Counted from the first letter of the stretch, positions 1-12,090 are shown. The stretch is 64,000 bases of DNA from Amborella trichopoda (GCF_000471905.2 NW_006499799.1:3004722-3068721); one strand, 5' to 3'. The notes: generated from the letters alone by a model not told the origin. A program made the numbers and translations.

Positions 1-22
1 GAAGTCATTCTAAAAATGCTCT

Positions 23-262
23 CTAACCGCCAAGGGCAGGTGGTGACACCTGAACCCATGCACTGAAATTTTTTGAATCGCCTTCCACGATAAGGGAATC
101 CCCCCATTCATTGTACCTTATAATACCCTCGAGAAACACAATAGCTTCCACCATGGTCAAATCCGCCTGGCCGATTTGACCGGAGTATGAGAGGAGGATA
201 TTGGAACTATGATCTCTAAATAGGCCTCCAAAACCCACCGGACCCGAGTTACCAAGGAGCAT
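23..262 (-). pseudogene. RNase H-like domain fragment, probably from a LINE
   Basis: A 79-residue open stretch reads LGNSGPVGFGGLFRDHSSNILLSYSG, then EAIVFLEGI and VEGDSKNFSAW. This is the pattern of the plant RNase H-like fold (RVT_3 type) found at the end of L1-type LINE polyproteins and in small host RNase H-like proteins: a glycine-rich first strand, a glutamate helix and a later GDS with the catalytic aspartate. The leading aspartate strand (usually DGSS) is not in this frame; a neighbouring frame reads NGCSL, so a shift near the start is likely. The frame ends soon after the GDS strand, so the domain is incomplete. No LINE reverse transcriptase is seen nearby. A LINE remnant is my preferred reading; a host RNase H-like exon is possible. 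Confidence 0.5.
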
Positions 263-2096
263 CCATTATAGTTTAGATTAATTTGTTTAACCTCTGGGGT
301 CTCCAAAGGGAGGAGTGAGAGATGTGCGCCATCCTTGTTTCCCAGATGTTATGCCAATGGCTGACGAAGTCTGTGATTGCCATTCCTTTGAAGCTTTTAT
401 GGCTCTTTGCCCAAAGTATCCCCATGGCTTTGACTTGCTCAACAAGAGTTATGGGGTTGGCCCATGTTTAGTAGTGTTTCTTTTATCCACAACATCCCCC
501 CATGTTTAGTACTATTTCAACCCCATAAAACATAACCACAACTGCAAATTTTCTTGAGAAAAACTTTAATCGGGTCCAAAATTAGAAATGATCACCTCCT
601 ACGTTCACATTTCTTCTCCAAACAAAAGACAAATACAAAAGAAAGGGTTTCACGAACAGAGCCGTCATCGGGTCAAACTTAGTCATAGCTGGAGAGTATA
701 AATCCCATCTCATAAACAATGACTATAAACATGAATCTACTGAATTCCAAAGCTTTACAAATTATTCTGAAGAGTACATAGACAAAATACATCCCTACGT
801 AGAATGAGAAATACACCCCTGTTATGTGATACGTGTTAATGAAGGTTATACCCCTTTATGTAACTCAGGCTGTGTACAATCCATCACAACATATGTGAAC
901 TCAGGCACATCATCTCTCTTTATATTGTCGTCCACATGAAAAGAACCTAGTCATCTCACAATCTTTAGACCCTGAAGTCATATTGTCTGACTCCACGGTG
1001 CTTTTGCACAACAAAAGTATGACTTGTATGTTCTCAACAATTTTCAAGTAAGATTGGGAAATTTTCACCAATTGCTACAGACAACTAGAACTTACATTGT
1101 GATCCTTTGGTCCCCTCATCAATCCCACAAAGTACAAGCAAATGTTAGAAACAATCCAGTATTGTATTCATCTCGATATTCCTTTGTAGCCAACTAGGAG
1201 TGCATGAACAATCTCATTGCTATTCACAGAAAACTGATCAAGTAAAACGCTACTACCACTATTCTAAAACTCCCCGAGTCTGTCTAGGAGTCGGGTGAGT
1301 CACGTGGATCCAGCACCTACCAGGACCAGGAAAACCTTGATACTTATTATAACTCTGCAGAGTCCACCTTGGACTCATCAAGTCTGAGTTGCTGTCTCAG
1401 CTGAGGCCTGGCCTTGCTAGACCAAGCAACGGATGATATCCATAGCCATGGAGCAGATGTCCAGAAAACATTCCAATTGCATATTATCCACTCCTACAGC
1501 AGCAGATAGTTCCATTATTCCCTTGTGGATCAGAAGCAATGGAATTCATTTTAACAGAATCAAGGCCAAAACTATACATGTACAGAGTGTATCATCTATA
1601 ATCCTGTATCCTCCTGCTATAGGAACGGATGTCATATTCTTTGATGGGCTAGAGGGAGTAGATTCCCCGGACACTCCGTGGGCCTTCTGAGCAGACCAAG
1701 CAAATAAGTCAATCAAGTATGCTCCATCCATGCGGAAGACACCATAGGGAGGGAAATGTTCACTTTCCCTGATAAACCACAGAGCAAGGTACTGTCTGGT
1801 TCTAAGCCTGTCAGAGTTTAAAAACAGTGTCTAGTGCATAAAGAGCTCCATCGAGTGTGTTGATGATATATATTCCAGAGCTGCATCGAGTGTGTTGATG
1901 ATATACATTCCAGCTCACCACCACCACATACACTTTGCTTTTTGAGGGTGCCATCACCCTTTTGTATACTGATTGAGATGATTTTCTTAATAATTCGCAA
2001 TCTATAGTTGATTAGTCAGGTTTTCTCATTCTTAGCCTCCTAATAGAGAGAATCAAAAGCAAGATATGAATTGCTCCAATGTTCATGGCAATTTAC
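263..2096. other. Unassigned intergenic or intronic DNA
   Basis: No gene is recognised here. At 1,262-1,410 there is a run of GAGTC/GACTC words (CCCGAGTCTGTCTAGGAGTC and relatives). A similar GACTC-rich stretch lies at 6,455-6,745, so the two may be remnants of one non-autonomous DNA transposon family. A 27-bp phrase (AGAGCTCCATCGAGTGTGTTGATGATATA type) is repeated in tandem at 1,845-1,910. Short open frames at 1,433-1,731 on both strands match nothing I know. If the ankyrin gene upstream on the minus strand is intact, this could lie in its intron or 3' flank. Confidence 0.4.
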
Positions 2097-5000
2097 TGTT
2101 ATACGTCATTTTTGACATACTTGTATCCTCGGTATGCATAAGAAGAAAGCCAGTAGCAACCTGGTCCCGCCGGAATCCAAGAAACCTTCGAACCATGGGA
2201 ACACTGCAAAAATAAGCCTACAACTGGGCAACCTCTAAAGGAGTACTAAAACGGCTTCAAAAAATATGAAAATGGTAGTTTGGGATACCTAAGGACGCTC
2301 ACAAAGTTTCGTTACATTCTGACAAGTTTTTATATGTTCAGGATGAAACTTGGTTCTCAAATCTAGTTTCTATCATGCTAAAAAAGGACCTTCTAACTAC
2401 AGCCCTACTTTCGGGGTCTCGAAACAGTACCAGATCACCGCCATTAGATCCAGAATGTCGAAAAATCCCTAGGGACCAAATTTGAGTTCAATCGGAACAT
2501 TCAGGACCATTTTGGGCCCAACTTACCCTAAAAGAGTGGGTTTTGCACTATTGTGGTGCACCCTTGGCGAACCAATTTCCATAAATGGAAACTGTGTTCC
2601 CATTTCGGGATGATTTTCAAATGCTCATAACTTGCTCATTTTAAGTCGAAACAAGCTAAAATTTGGACACGAGCTAGGTCTCGACGACCTGGTCATTTTG
2701 AAATATGGCACGCGTCATGCCATGGCTGGAAATGAGTGTTTCTAGAGAAAAGATGAGCTCAAAACCTTAAAAATCAGATTTTATACTAGAAGACATCCCA
2801 TACTTCATGAAGTCATAACTCGAAATCCCGGTGTCGGATTGTCTCAAATATAGGCCCATTGCGACCGTGTCGTGAAGAGCTATAGTTTGGTATAGTTTTT
2901 GCACACAATCGAAGGCCGGATAGCACGAATTTCGAGGTTGAAAGAGGCAAGATTTTCTGTTTGCCGAAATTTCATTTTCTGACGACTTCCCAAATTTGGA
3001 ATATGCTTAAACGGAAACCAAATTGGATGAAATTTATTGCAAAATGATCGTGACAATGTCCTCTTCAGTTTGTGATAGAAATGAAGACTCGAAACGTCAT
3101 AGATCATACCAGATTGGTGGTCGAAGTTTATGGACTTGGCCAGATTTTTTATTCTTCATAAAAAATCCGTTTCAAGATGATCAAAGGCTATCAAAATGTT
3201 CGTGATAGATCAAGCATCGATTCTACGACAATTGATTCTACGATGATTGATTGCTCGAATTACCGCCGTAAACGTCCTAAAAAGCTCCCGAAGTCTAGCA
3301 ATGGAAAGAGGCCCCTCATGGAGGGATGGTTGTCATTTGTTGAAAAGTACTAAGGGGTATTTTGGCCATTTAGTTCAAAAAAGGGATTTTATTTTAATTC
3401 CATTAATATGTAATTTTTGACAATTTTGGTTACTTTCGAGCATTCCACCCATGTTTTGTAGTTGCTCCATATAAGTGAACCTATGTCATTTGTAAGAGAG
3501 GAGAAAGGCTTGATCATTTTTATGAAACTTGAGCATTGAAGAGTGAGTTTTTAGTTCATTATTTTTGCCTTAGCTCCAAGTTCTTGATCAAGTTCTAAGG
3601 AGAGAGAAACTTTTGGTAGAGAGAGAAAATACCCCTAGGTCATACAATCTAGACCATACACCACACCCTAGACCCTAGACCATACACCACACCCTGAACC
3701 CTAGACCATACGCTACACCCTACACCATACACCACACCTTAGTCCCTAGTCCACACATTCTCTCACCCTAACCTAGACCCAAACTTAGCCTTTCTCTCTC
3801 TCATGTGCATGCAAAAGGACCCATGGAGATGCACTTAGGTTAGGACACCCCCTAGTCGACTCTCTCTCCTCCCTCCTTTCTCTTTCTTTCTTCTTTCTCT
3901 CTCTAACCTCTCTTCTTAGCACGAAGCTCAGGGCCGCACCTAGTAGCAACCCCGGCTCTGCTCACTCACCCCTCTCTCTTGGCTGCCCTTTCTTCCCCCT
4001 TCTTTTTTCACGTGAAAGCCTAGGGCTGTACCTAGCAGCAGCCCAGGCTCTGCTCACTCTCCTCTCTCTCTTTGTCTCTCTTCTCCTCTCCCTGATTGCA
4101 CACAGTTTCGGGCCGCATCTACTAGCAGTCCCATCTCTCCCTTCTCGTTTCTTTGCTAGCCCTCCTCTCTTCTTACACTTCACATCTAGAGCCGCACCAA
4201 ACAGCAGCCCCTGCTCTGCTCGCTCGCCCTTCCCTCTTTCCCTACTCTTCTTTATCCCCCTATGGTATCAAACGCCTAGGGCCGCAACAGACGGCGCCCC
4301 AACCTTTCTTTGTCACTTCTCTCTAAGCTCTCCCCCCTTCTTCTTTCTTCTCCGCCACGACCAAGGCTGCATTAGACAACGGCCCCATCACTTTGGCTCC
4401 ATAACTCCCTCCTCTTTGTCCCCTTTTACTGCCTTCTTCTCCTTCTCTCACATGGAGTCCCGCCTATAAGAGGACTCCCCTTTTTGCTGCCTTGTCTTAC
4501 CCCCCGGCCCCCCCCCCACTTGTCCTTGAACCCGTGGCAGCACCTTATTGCGGACACGACTCTTTCTCCCATTTGTCTCTTATCTTATCCCACCAAGCAT
4601 CCAAGCATACACACACTCTAAAACACACCACACTCTCATGCATCATCAACCCCGCATCTAGCTGCACATACCCATAGCCCTAATCTTCACAACTCCGCAC
4701 CTACTTTTATTCCTTTGTGTTGGTAGCCTTTCCTATCCATCATGTGTTTGACTTAGTGTCACTTAGAGCCATTTTAAAGGGTTTTAACTCTCAGATTGTT
4801 GTTCTAACTTCCACTCCATACAGTCGAGTTGAGTTACGAGAGATATAGATGCTCTTGCACTCGCTTACTCGATTGGAGTCATCCTGAGTCAGCATTCTAT
4901 AGAGTTCTGACTCTTTGACTGCTCCAATCACTAAGTCTCATAACGCTCAAGTGGTAAAGGGCTTCCATCACCTTTCTTTCTTTGTCCTCTATTTGCCAGC

Positions 5001-5352
5001 CACCCCACTCAATTAACCCATTTGAGATGAGTATTTTCACCGGAACTCCAATAGCAATTTTGAGATAAAGAACCGAGATGACGTGTTGAGTTCGAGGAGG
5101 CTCCGCATCCAAACCACGCTCCCAGACAGCCCGAGGGCTTCATAATTGTTCTAAGAGGGCAACTGCCCAGGCATATCCCCGAACTCCAAACGACGAGGTA
5201 GGCATCTGAACGCATCATTGTCGATAAAATCTCTCTCTTTTTTGGTTCTTATCCGCGCTAAAGAGCACACGCGCACGCTAGAGAAGCGCATAGGCCCTTG
5301 CGGTTGTTCGAGAGAGGGTTTTCCCCATTCCGCGAAAGCCAGGCCCCAACCA
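2097..5352 (+). mobile_element. Solo LTR of a Tat-like Ty3/gypsy family (fossil)
   Basis: The copy begins TGTTATACGTCATTTTTGAC and ends GGCCCCAACCA, so it has TG...CA ends. Its first ~600 bases match the LTR starts at 39,395 (plus) and 63,633 (minus). Its last ~250 bases match the ends of those LTRs (GGGCTTC..ATTG..CTAA, ATCTCTCTC). The flanks are TTTAC on the left and TTTAA on the right, a 4-of-5 match to a 5-bp target duplication. A TATA-like CCATATAAG lies at 3,467-3,475 and a CT-rich stretch runs from 3,840 to 4,480, as in related LTRs here. No internal region or second LTR adjoins it, so it is best read as a solo LTR left by LTR-LTR recombination. Old. Confidence 0.72.
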
Positions 5353-7056
5353 TTTAAATGTTACCATGTCAATAATTTTCAGCTCACCACCTTAATGTCA
5401 TCTTCTACATGCCACAAATGGTTCGACCCTTCATCTACTCTCTAATAATCAGACTACCATCCATAGTCCTCTGAACATGTTTCAAACACGAATGAAGCAT
5501 ATATAGATGGAAGTTACACAAAGACGTATGGGAAGACAAAACATGGACTTCAATGGAACAAGTGAAGTGACACTTGGCTTGCTGATAAAAATTTGTGAAA
5601 TAGAGTGGTAATTGTTTTCCACAAATTCCATATTCCAAGAATAAACAGTTTCCTAATCACGCTACATGGATATCCACAACGTATTCCTCAAAACAGATGC
5701 AAATTGATGCCATGGCATTTAGCCATGTGATCTTCTGGACATATTTATTGATATTGTAAGTTCCAACTTCATTCCAAATGCTGGAAGAAGGTGGGTTTAA
5801 TTAACTAGAATACCAAAACTACAGAGATCAGTGTAAGAAGGAAGTAAAATACAGAAATCCAAATTTGAATAACCTATTCTTGTAAGAAAGTTGATATGCC
5901 CCCAGACTTAAAATCTTGTGGTCTTAAACCAGTACCAAGACAAATGATGATAAAAAAAAACATGGACAATGCAGAAGTTCAACACGCAGTCATTTAAACA
6001 AATGAGTGATTAAAGCACAAAAAGTTGAGGCCACTGGTGGCAAAACAGTCTGAGAATGTCCTAAACAAGCATAACCATGCAATACCTACCAGACAATAAA
6101 ACATAAGAGTAATATACTTGGGAACAATGGATTTTATGTCCTAAGGGGATATGAACATGCAGTGCCTACCTGATGAATAAAAAATTTTGAAATTCATGAT
6201 ACAGTTAAAGTTGACATAATATAAACTTGAAAAGAAGCCAAAATGAATAGGCGACAAACAAGGAGATTTTCTTAAATAACGGATATATTACCATCCCAAA
6301 AGTGTAGAAACGATGAAAAAGCTCTATACAAGTTTTTGAAGTACCAAACGGGTTGAAAGTGATGAGCAAAGGGGTATGCTTTGATTTCTATAAGGGTTAA
6401 GGACACAATGAAAGGGCAAAGTTTGAATACTTACATAGTTAATACAAGTGTCTGAAAACTCAGTGAGACAAACTCAGACTCGCCTGAGTTGCTGGGACTA
6501 CACAGGCTGCAGAGTACTGTACCAGTGCTTGCTGAGATACTGTACAAATTTGGGGCAAGTACTATAAGAACACGGCGAGTCCATAGAAACTCACTGGGTT
6601 CAATAAATCTCTTTATTTTCCTTTTTTACTTGTCCAGAATATTCCCCTATTTCTATGGATGTTGTTGCCCAAATCATCTGACTCAGCATGATTTGGCAAG
6701 CCCACTCAGGATTCGCTGTGTGGACTCACCCAACATCCTCAGAGTCCAGAGCAAATACAGGTTCTAAAACACTGCCTAATACTAATATGCAAATTCTATA
6801 TTTTAAAGAGATTACAAAAGAAATGAAACAGCCCAAATGTAAGTGCCAGTAGACATGGGCCACCCCAATTGAACTGCCCATGGTTAAAGCAAATTGCAAA
6901 AGCAAAGCAGCATGAATCCATGTCACCTTCCTAGCAGGCTAATTAAAAAACTTAAACCCTTTCTCAAAATGCTGACCATGAAACACAATTTTAACCATGG
7001 GAGGAAAGAACAAGCGCAATCTAATAAGAAATCAGGTGGTAAGCTGCGCACCCCAC
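5353..7056. other. Non-coding DNA downstream of ankyrin exon 2, probably intron 2
   Basis: The donor at 7,056 opens an intron on the minus strand, so this stretch should be intronic or 3' flank. I searched it for the C-terminal membrane (PGG) domain expected in this ankyrin family, with its AINSTT..VA motif and four hydrophobic helices, and saw none. A GACTC-rich stretch (6,455-6,745) resembles that at 1,262-1,410. The rest looks unique and AT-rich. Confidence 0.4.
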
Positions 7057-8450
7057 CTGAGCACGGCCCTTCCTGGAGGCTATATGCAGTGCAGTATTAC
7101 CCTTGTTGTCGACCAAGTTTATCACTAATGGCTCTGATTTGAGCAACTCTTCAACTATCTCAATGTTTTGACCCTTCACCGCCATGTGAAATGCTGTTTG
7201 GCCCTTATTATCATTTCTAATTGCGATTTCTGGATTTGCTCGAAGGAGGGTTTTCACAACTTCTACATGCCCATTCCTAGCAGCAGAATGCAAGGCAGTC
7301 TTTCCATTGCTTCTTGTTATCTTTGCGAGGTTTCCATCTGCTTCAAGAAGAAGGTTCACCACGTCTATGTGGCCCTGTGTGGCAGCTGTGTGCAACGCCG
7401 TGGCATTTGATGAATCCGTGGTCATAGAGAGAGGCGGCAGTGCATGCAACAGCTCCTTTACAATATCTGCAAAACCATGATCTCTATTTTGTTAGCACGA
7501 TATAGTTGTCCCAAAAGAAAAAGTTAAACCTGATTCATCGACTGTTTATGTGGTTATGACAATTTTGTATATAGCAAGCCATTCACAAACAGGAAAGAAA
7601 TTGAACTTGGCTAGCAGGCAATCACCCAAGTAGATAAGATATTTAAAGGGTTCCACTAAGCTGAGAAACCCATATGATAAATCATAAGAAAAACTGCTAC
7701 TTGATGAAGGCTCAACCCCTACAACTCAAATCAAAGGAATGGATTGTGAAAAATTAACACGACAAAATAGAAAAACAAGATTTGCTTGAGAAGGGGATGG
7801 ATAATCCAAATAACCAGCATGGACCAATCTGGCTGTCGCCAATGGACAGCAGAAAGAACCAAATAAATAGGATATTAACTCAACTGCATTACTAGACCAG
7901 CAAACTTCCTCCATCTCTTTTTCCTTCTTTATTGGGTGGGTAAGTAGGAGCAAGGCAGGGAGTAATAATATGAACTACTTTTATCGAAAAAAGCACAGCA
8001 CAAGTAGCTAAGAAGACCGACCATCATGAACCAAGAAATGCAAACAAATACAAAAGAAACACAACATGATAAAATGGAGAAAGATTTGAAACCAGAATTT
8101 GAATTACCTAGGTCCCCTTGCTTAGCAGCAATATGGAAAGCATCATATCCATTTCTTGCTTTGATACCTGCAGTCAGGATATCTGAGTATTTAAGCATCT
8201 CTCTAACGACATCGCCATACCCATATTCAGCTGCAACATAAAGGGGGGTTTCTCCTGCCTGGTTCTGCCTTGACAACAATTCCTCAAAATTCCCACCATC
8301 ATGGGGTGCCGCAGACGAAAAAATCTCCGAAACCACACCCGCATTCCCGGACCTTGCAGCCGAATGCAGGGCGGTATCATCACGCTTCCCTGTCAATTGT
8401 TTAGTCATCTTCTTTCGCACAAAACTCGGCTGCCTCATAGGTGTCTCCAT
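7057..8450 (-). CDS. Ankyrin-repeat protein, At5g02620/ITN1 type: first two coding exons (3' end missing)
   Basis: Exon 1 is 8,450-8,108 and exon 2 is 7,466-7,057. Intron 1 has a GT donor (CTAG|GTAATT) and an AG acceptor (TTTGCAG|ATATTG), and the junction codon reads Asp in frame. Together they give 251 codons. The start ATG at 8,450 sits in AGGATGG. The N-terminus (RKKMTKQLTGKRDDTALHSAA) closely matches plant ankyrin proteins such as At5g02620 and ITN1. Six ankyrin repeats follow, at about residues 22-45, 60-90, 93-120, 130-155, 162-190 and 197-225, and a seventh starts with NKGNTALHIASRKGRAQ before the donor CAG|GTGGGG. Known relatives continue into a PGG domain with four membrane helices and act in plasma-membrane salt or stress signalling. 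That exon is not seen here. It may lie left of the window beyond a long intron holding the solo LTR, or be lost. Identity of the exons is secure; whether the gene is functional is open. Confidence 0.88.
7467..8107 (-). other. Intron 1 of the ankyrin-repeat gene
   Basis: A 641-base intron lies between the phase-1 donor at 8,107 and the acceptor ending at 7,467. Splicing joins GD-L to D-IVKELL in frame. This is also a conserved exon break in this ankyrin family, between ankyrin repeat halves. No other feature is seen inside. Confidence 0.8.
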
Positions 8451-9593
8451 CCTAGAGAGAGAGATGGTTTCCAGTCCAATTCCTGCTACAACATCTCTCT
8501 ATTCCAAAACCAAAACATATAACTATAAGAAAACAGCAGAAAAGATCCTTCTGCTAGCTACACCATGAGAGGAATACCCCCTTTTTCCTCCAATCATTTC
8601 CTACATCATTAGCTCTCAGGTTCAAACTTTGAATTAGATTAATGAGAAACCCACAAACTCCGCACCCATTCTGCCAGCATCTCCATGAAAGATTCAGAGA
8701 GACCCACTTTAAGAGAAACAAATGCAGGTGCTTTCGCTCTCCAATTCCAACATTAACACCACCTAAAACCCAAAACCCAAAACCCAAAACCCGCAAACAA
8801 ACAGAGTTGAGTGATGATTAAAACGTGTAACACAAGCTTTTGTCTTCCATTCAATCAAACGTCAACCCCTCGTACACAGAAGACCGAGAGAATGAGAAAG
8901 AGAGAGAGAGAGAGAGAGAGCCGCCTCTGCCCATGAAAAGGCCCACCTGGTGGGTCGAGTACGTCTTAACCAGGACTCATGATGAGTACGTCTTAGCCAG
9001 GACTCATGATGCCCCTTTCACACGAAACCATGAAAAAGACTCTCTTCTCTCTCTCCTCTCTCTCTCTCAAAATACAAATAATTGATTGAAAAATACGACT
9101 CTTTAGGCAAAAAAAATCTGGTTTTGAAATTTCAATGAGAAAATTGATTGAAAAATAAGCAACTGGTAATCAATAAAACCGGCCAACCATTGCTGGTTTC
9201 AACCACTCTCGAAAGTTGTGATTTTGGCTAAGATTTAATCATAACCAGAAATTGAGTCCCTGAGGTCTAGAATTTGGGTATGATTGGAAAATGGAATATG
9301 TTTGCCTATTTACGTAACACGAAATGACCTAAATTTGTTTGTTTGTTAGTTGGTGATGGAGTGAATCACGGTTAAAATTCTTGGAGCGGGCTGTACGCTT
9401 TGGCCGGGTTATGCGTGCTTTCGACAAGGCGAAGATGGTAATGGCATTAATAGAGGGACGTTTGACCGAGCATGGCACACGCGCACGTGCTGTTCATCGA
9501 TCATACAACACTTGTCTCGTGGCTACTTATGGATGGCCTCGGCCTTATCCATTATTGGGATTAAAGAAAACACGTTAGTCAAACATGACTGAC
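8451..9593 (-). promoter_or_regulatory. 5' UTR and likely promoter region of the ankyrin gene
   Basis: Upstream of the start codon the minus strand is rich in CT. A perfect (CT)n run, (GA)n on the plus strand, lies at 8,895-8,920; such CT runs are common in plant core promoters and 5' UTRs. A direct repeat of about 29 bp (GAGTACGTCTTAACCAGGAC and GAGTACGTCTTAGCCAGGAC) lies at 8,957-9,010. A second CT-rich run is at 9,039-9,070. No certain TATA box can be placed. The rest, to 9,593, holds nothing I recognise. Confidence 0.4.
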
Positions 9594-9770
9594 GGTGGGA
9601 ACGGGTCGGGTAGGGTCGCGTCGCCGGATCTGCACTCAAATAGTATTCGGGTTCAAGTTTTGGATCTAGACTCGATTTTTCGGGTCAAAAAATTGATCCC
9701 GTACCTTTAGCCTAACCCATTGGGTTCGGGTCTACGTGTCGAGCCTCGGGTCAAGTCCGTTGCCACCCTA
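9594..9770. mobile_element. Small non-autonomous DNA transposon (hAT-like MITE)
   Basis: The left end reads GGTGGGAACGGGTCGGGT and the right end reads CCGTTGCCACCCTA, whose complement is TAGGGTGGCAACGG. These make imperfect terminal inverted repeats of the GGTGGCAACGGGTCGGGT kind, common in plant hAT-type MITEs. The interior is a GGGTC/CGGG-rich stretch of about 180 bases with no coding. Flanks TGACTGAC and TGATTGTG share 5 of 8 bases, weak support for an 8-bp duplication. A related copy lies at 10,310-10,490. Confidence 0.5.
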
Positions 9771-9880
9771 TGATTGTGACCTCTTTCTTTTTTTACTCTT
9801 TGTTTTACCATCATATACCCATATTATTGACAACAAATTACAGTATTGTATGACATTTACGAATGGGAGTGGTTTGTATA

Positions 9881-10205
9881 GAGCCGAGCTCACCTTCAAA
9901 TAGTGTCGAGAAATATAGTTTCAATACTGGAAAGTTCTGTGATGGCCTTAAATTATATTTTCATCTTTGGTTGTAAAATTTAAAGCTTCAAAAATAGTGT
10001 AAATCGAGCATATCTATTAAAACTTGGAAATTTTGAAAATTGACGGTCCAAAAATGCATTACAAGATGCATTATTTCCAAAACGTGAAATCCACTTCTTT
10101 CTCGTGTCCATGCATCTGGCATCAAAACAACCTCTTCTAGTGAAAGTTTTGAGGTAGGCTTTAATTTGATTGTTTAGAGCCTACACTCTATATAAACTTT
10201 TTCCT
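9881..10205 (+). repeat. Promoter-like dispersed repeat, copy 1
   Basis: This AT-rich repeat contains GTGATGGCCTTAAATTATATTTTC, the phrase GAAAATTGACGGTCCAAAAATG, ACAACCTCTTCTAGTGAAA and a terminal GAGCCTACACTCTATATAAAC. Two more copies occur at 10,880-11,240 and 29,367-29,656. All three end in the same TATA box followed by a CTTTTTCC or ATTTCCC run, so it looks like the promoter end of an LTR or of a non-autonomous retroelement. The source element is unknown. Confidence 0.55.
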
Positions 10206-10309
10206 TTATGAATACTCACATTCCTTACTATTTATGTAATAATTGAAAATTCCTTTCAAACAATCATATTGACAACATTTATGAACACCCACATAACTTT
10301 TACTCATAA

Positions 10310-10490
10310 TATTCGCGTCCAATTCCGGACCCAAATAATATTTAGGTCTAGGTTTTGGACCTGAACCCGACCTTTTGAGTCCAAAATTTGGACCCATACC
10401 CAAACCCGAGGTCGGGTCTACCTCCTAGATCCCGGGTCTCGTCGGGTCTACCTCCCGGATCCCGGGTCTGGTCGGGTCCATTGCCACCCC
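10310..10490. mobile_element. Second copy of the hAT-like MITE, left end uncertain
   Basis: The sequence GGACCCAAATAATATTTAGG through GGTCGGGTCCATTGCCACCC aligns with the MITE at 9,594-9,770 (shared TTTTGGA, ACCCGA, and the GTTGCCACCC or ATTGCCACCC end). A 27-bp unit (GTCGGGTCTACCTCC then GATCCCGGGTCT) is duplicated near the right end at 10,412-10,475. It sits between copies 1 and 2 of the promoter-like repeat. Confidence 0.45.
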
Positions 10491-10879
10491 CAAACATGAG
10501 CAAGAGTTTCTTAAACTCGGGTATCTTTGAATGCACATATTAACATATTATGTATGAAAAATGGTTTGATAAGGCTGCAATCCTATCAAAATAAGTAAAG
10601 CCCCACCTCATAACTCATCGAAAACTACAATTTAAGTATTGGAAAACCATTACATCATCTTGGCTTGAACATTATGGTTGTGGAAAAATATTAGGATTTC
10701 AAGCTCTAAAAATAGTATATATTGTAACAAATTATCTAGACCATCCATTTCGCCCTAAAAATAAATGTTCATAGATCTGCTAGATCTTTACTATTTTTTT
10801 AGTTTCAAAATTTATTGTAGGTGTTGAAAACTAATTTTAGAGCCATCATGGAGATTTTCATTGTTGGATTTGAGTTGAG

Positions 10880-11240
10880 TAGAAAGTAAAGCACACATTC
10901 AAATAGTGTCAAGAAATGTGGTTTCAATACTACAAATCTTTGTGATAGCCTTAAAATATATTTTTATCTCTAATTACAAAATTTAAATCTTCAAAAATAG
11001 TGTAGATTGGGTAGATCTATGAAAACTTGAAAATCTTGAAAATTGACGGTCCAAAAATACATTACAAGATGCACTATTTTCAATACTTGAAACCATTTTT
11101 TTCTCATGTCTAAGTATCTTGATGCCAAGATGATCAATTTGAAGATATTTGGGCATCAAAACAACCTCTTCTAGTAAAATTTTTGAGGTGCGGTCTAATT
11201 TGACTGTTTAGAGCCTCGCACTTATATAAACTTTTTCCTT
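10880..11240 (+). repeat. Promoter-like dispersed repeat, copy 2
   Basis: This copy shares with copy 1 both the upstream part (TTCAAATAGTGTC.AGAAAT) and the body to the TATA end (GAGCCTCGCACTTATATAAAC). It is longer by a segment around 11,112-11,160 (GATGCCAAGATGATCAATTTG) that lies between direct GCATC-type words; copy 1 lacks it and copy 3 keeps part of it. Same strand as copies 1 and 3. Confidence 0.55.
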
Positions 11241-12089
11241 CTTTTCATGCCAAAAGATTTTTTAGTTTTACTCCCTTGGATATATCACATGCGAAGAATA
11301 CCTTTTAGATCTCAATTTGGAGATGTAATCTCTATCACCCATAAACTAATCATGATAAAAATAATATCCGTAATAAAAATATCTATGTACTAAAAATAAT
11401 AATATGTCAAGATTAAATAGAGACCATCCAGTTTTTTGAGAGCTAGATCCAAATGTCACGAAACTCAAAGTTCAATTATTTTTCAAACGAAAAAAGTCAT
11501 TATATGGTTCCCAAAATTTTATACTAAAATAAATTTTCTAAATAGGTGTTTTGGCAAGGGAATATACACATAATATGCTCCCGCAAGAGCATAGTATAAG
11601 TGTTGTTACTTCATACTATTGTAAAGCTACAAGATGGCTTATGAGGGAAACAGTATAATTTATAGTACGGTTGGTACGTGACTAATCTTCTCTTCCTTCC
11701 CAATACGAACTTTCAGAACTTAAACAAATAAGGTTTTACTTATACTAGGCAATGTCGATGGGGGAAAGGCTGGCAAAAGTCCAGGCTCGAGCCCAGCCAA
11801 GCCCAACCTGAGCGGGCCAAAAGAGGTTTGGCCCAGGCGTAGACCAGCTTTGCCCCGATCGGCTGATCGTGAATATTAAAAAATAAGTCAATTCTGATTT
11901 TTTAAAGTAATTTTTTAAGATTTTCTTGCACATAGTGATTGTAGAGTTTAGCTAAATATCTTTTTCTAATGTCCATCTTAAGTATAGACATTTTGATCGT
12001 TAGAGTCCCTACTCATATAGTACTTCACCCATTTCAAATGTGGGAAAATAGTATAATATAGTAATTTTTAAATTGTACAATAAGTATAA
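11241..12089. other. AT-rich intergenic DNA
   Basis: No gene is seen. A GC-rich patch at 11,755-11,865 (GCTCGAGCCCAGCCAAGCCC, GGTTTGGCCCAGGC) stands out from the AT-rich surroundings and resembles the GGCCC-rich termini of plant MITEs, but I cannot find its partner end. Confidence 0.35.
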
Positions 12090-12090
12090 T

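Noticed and set aside
1433-1731. Opposing 85- and 61-codon frames
   Set aside because: No family resemblance, no splice context that ties them to the ankyrin gene, and no ankyrin or PGG features.
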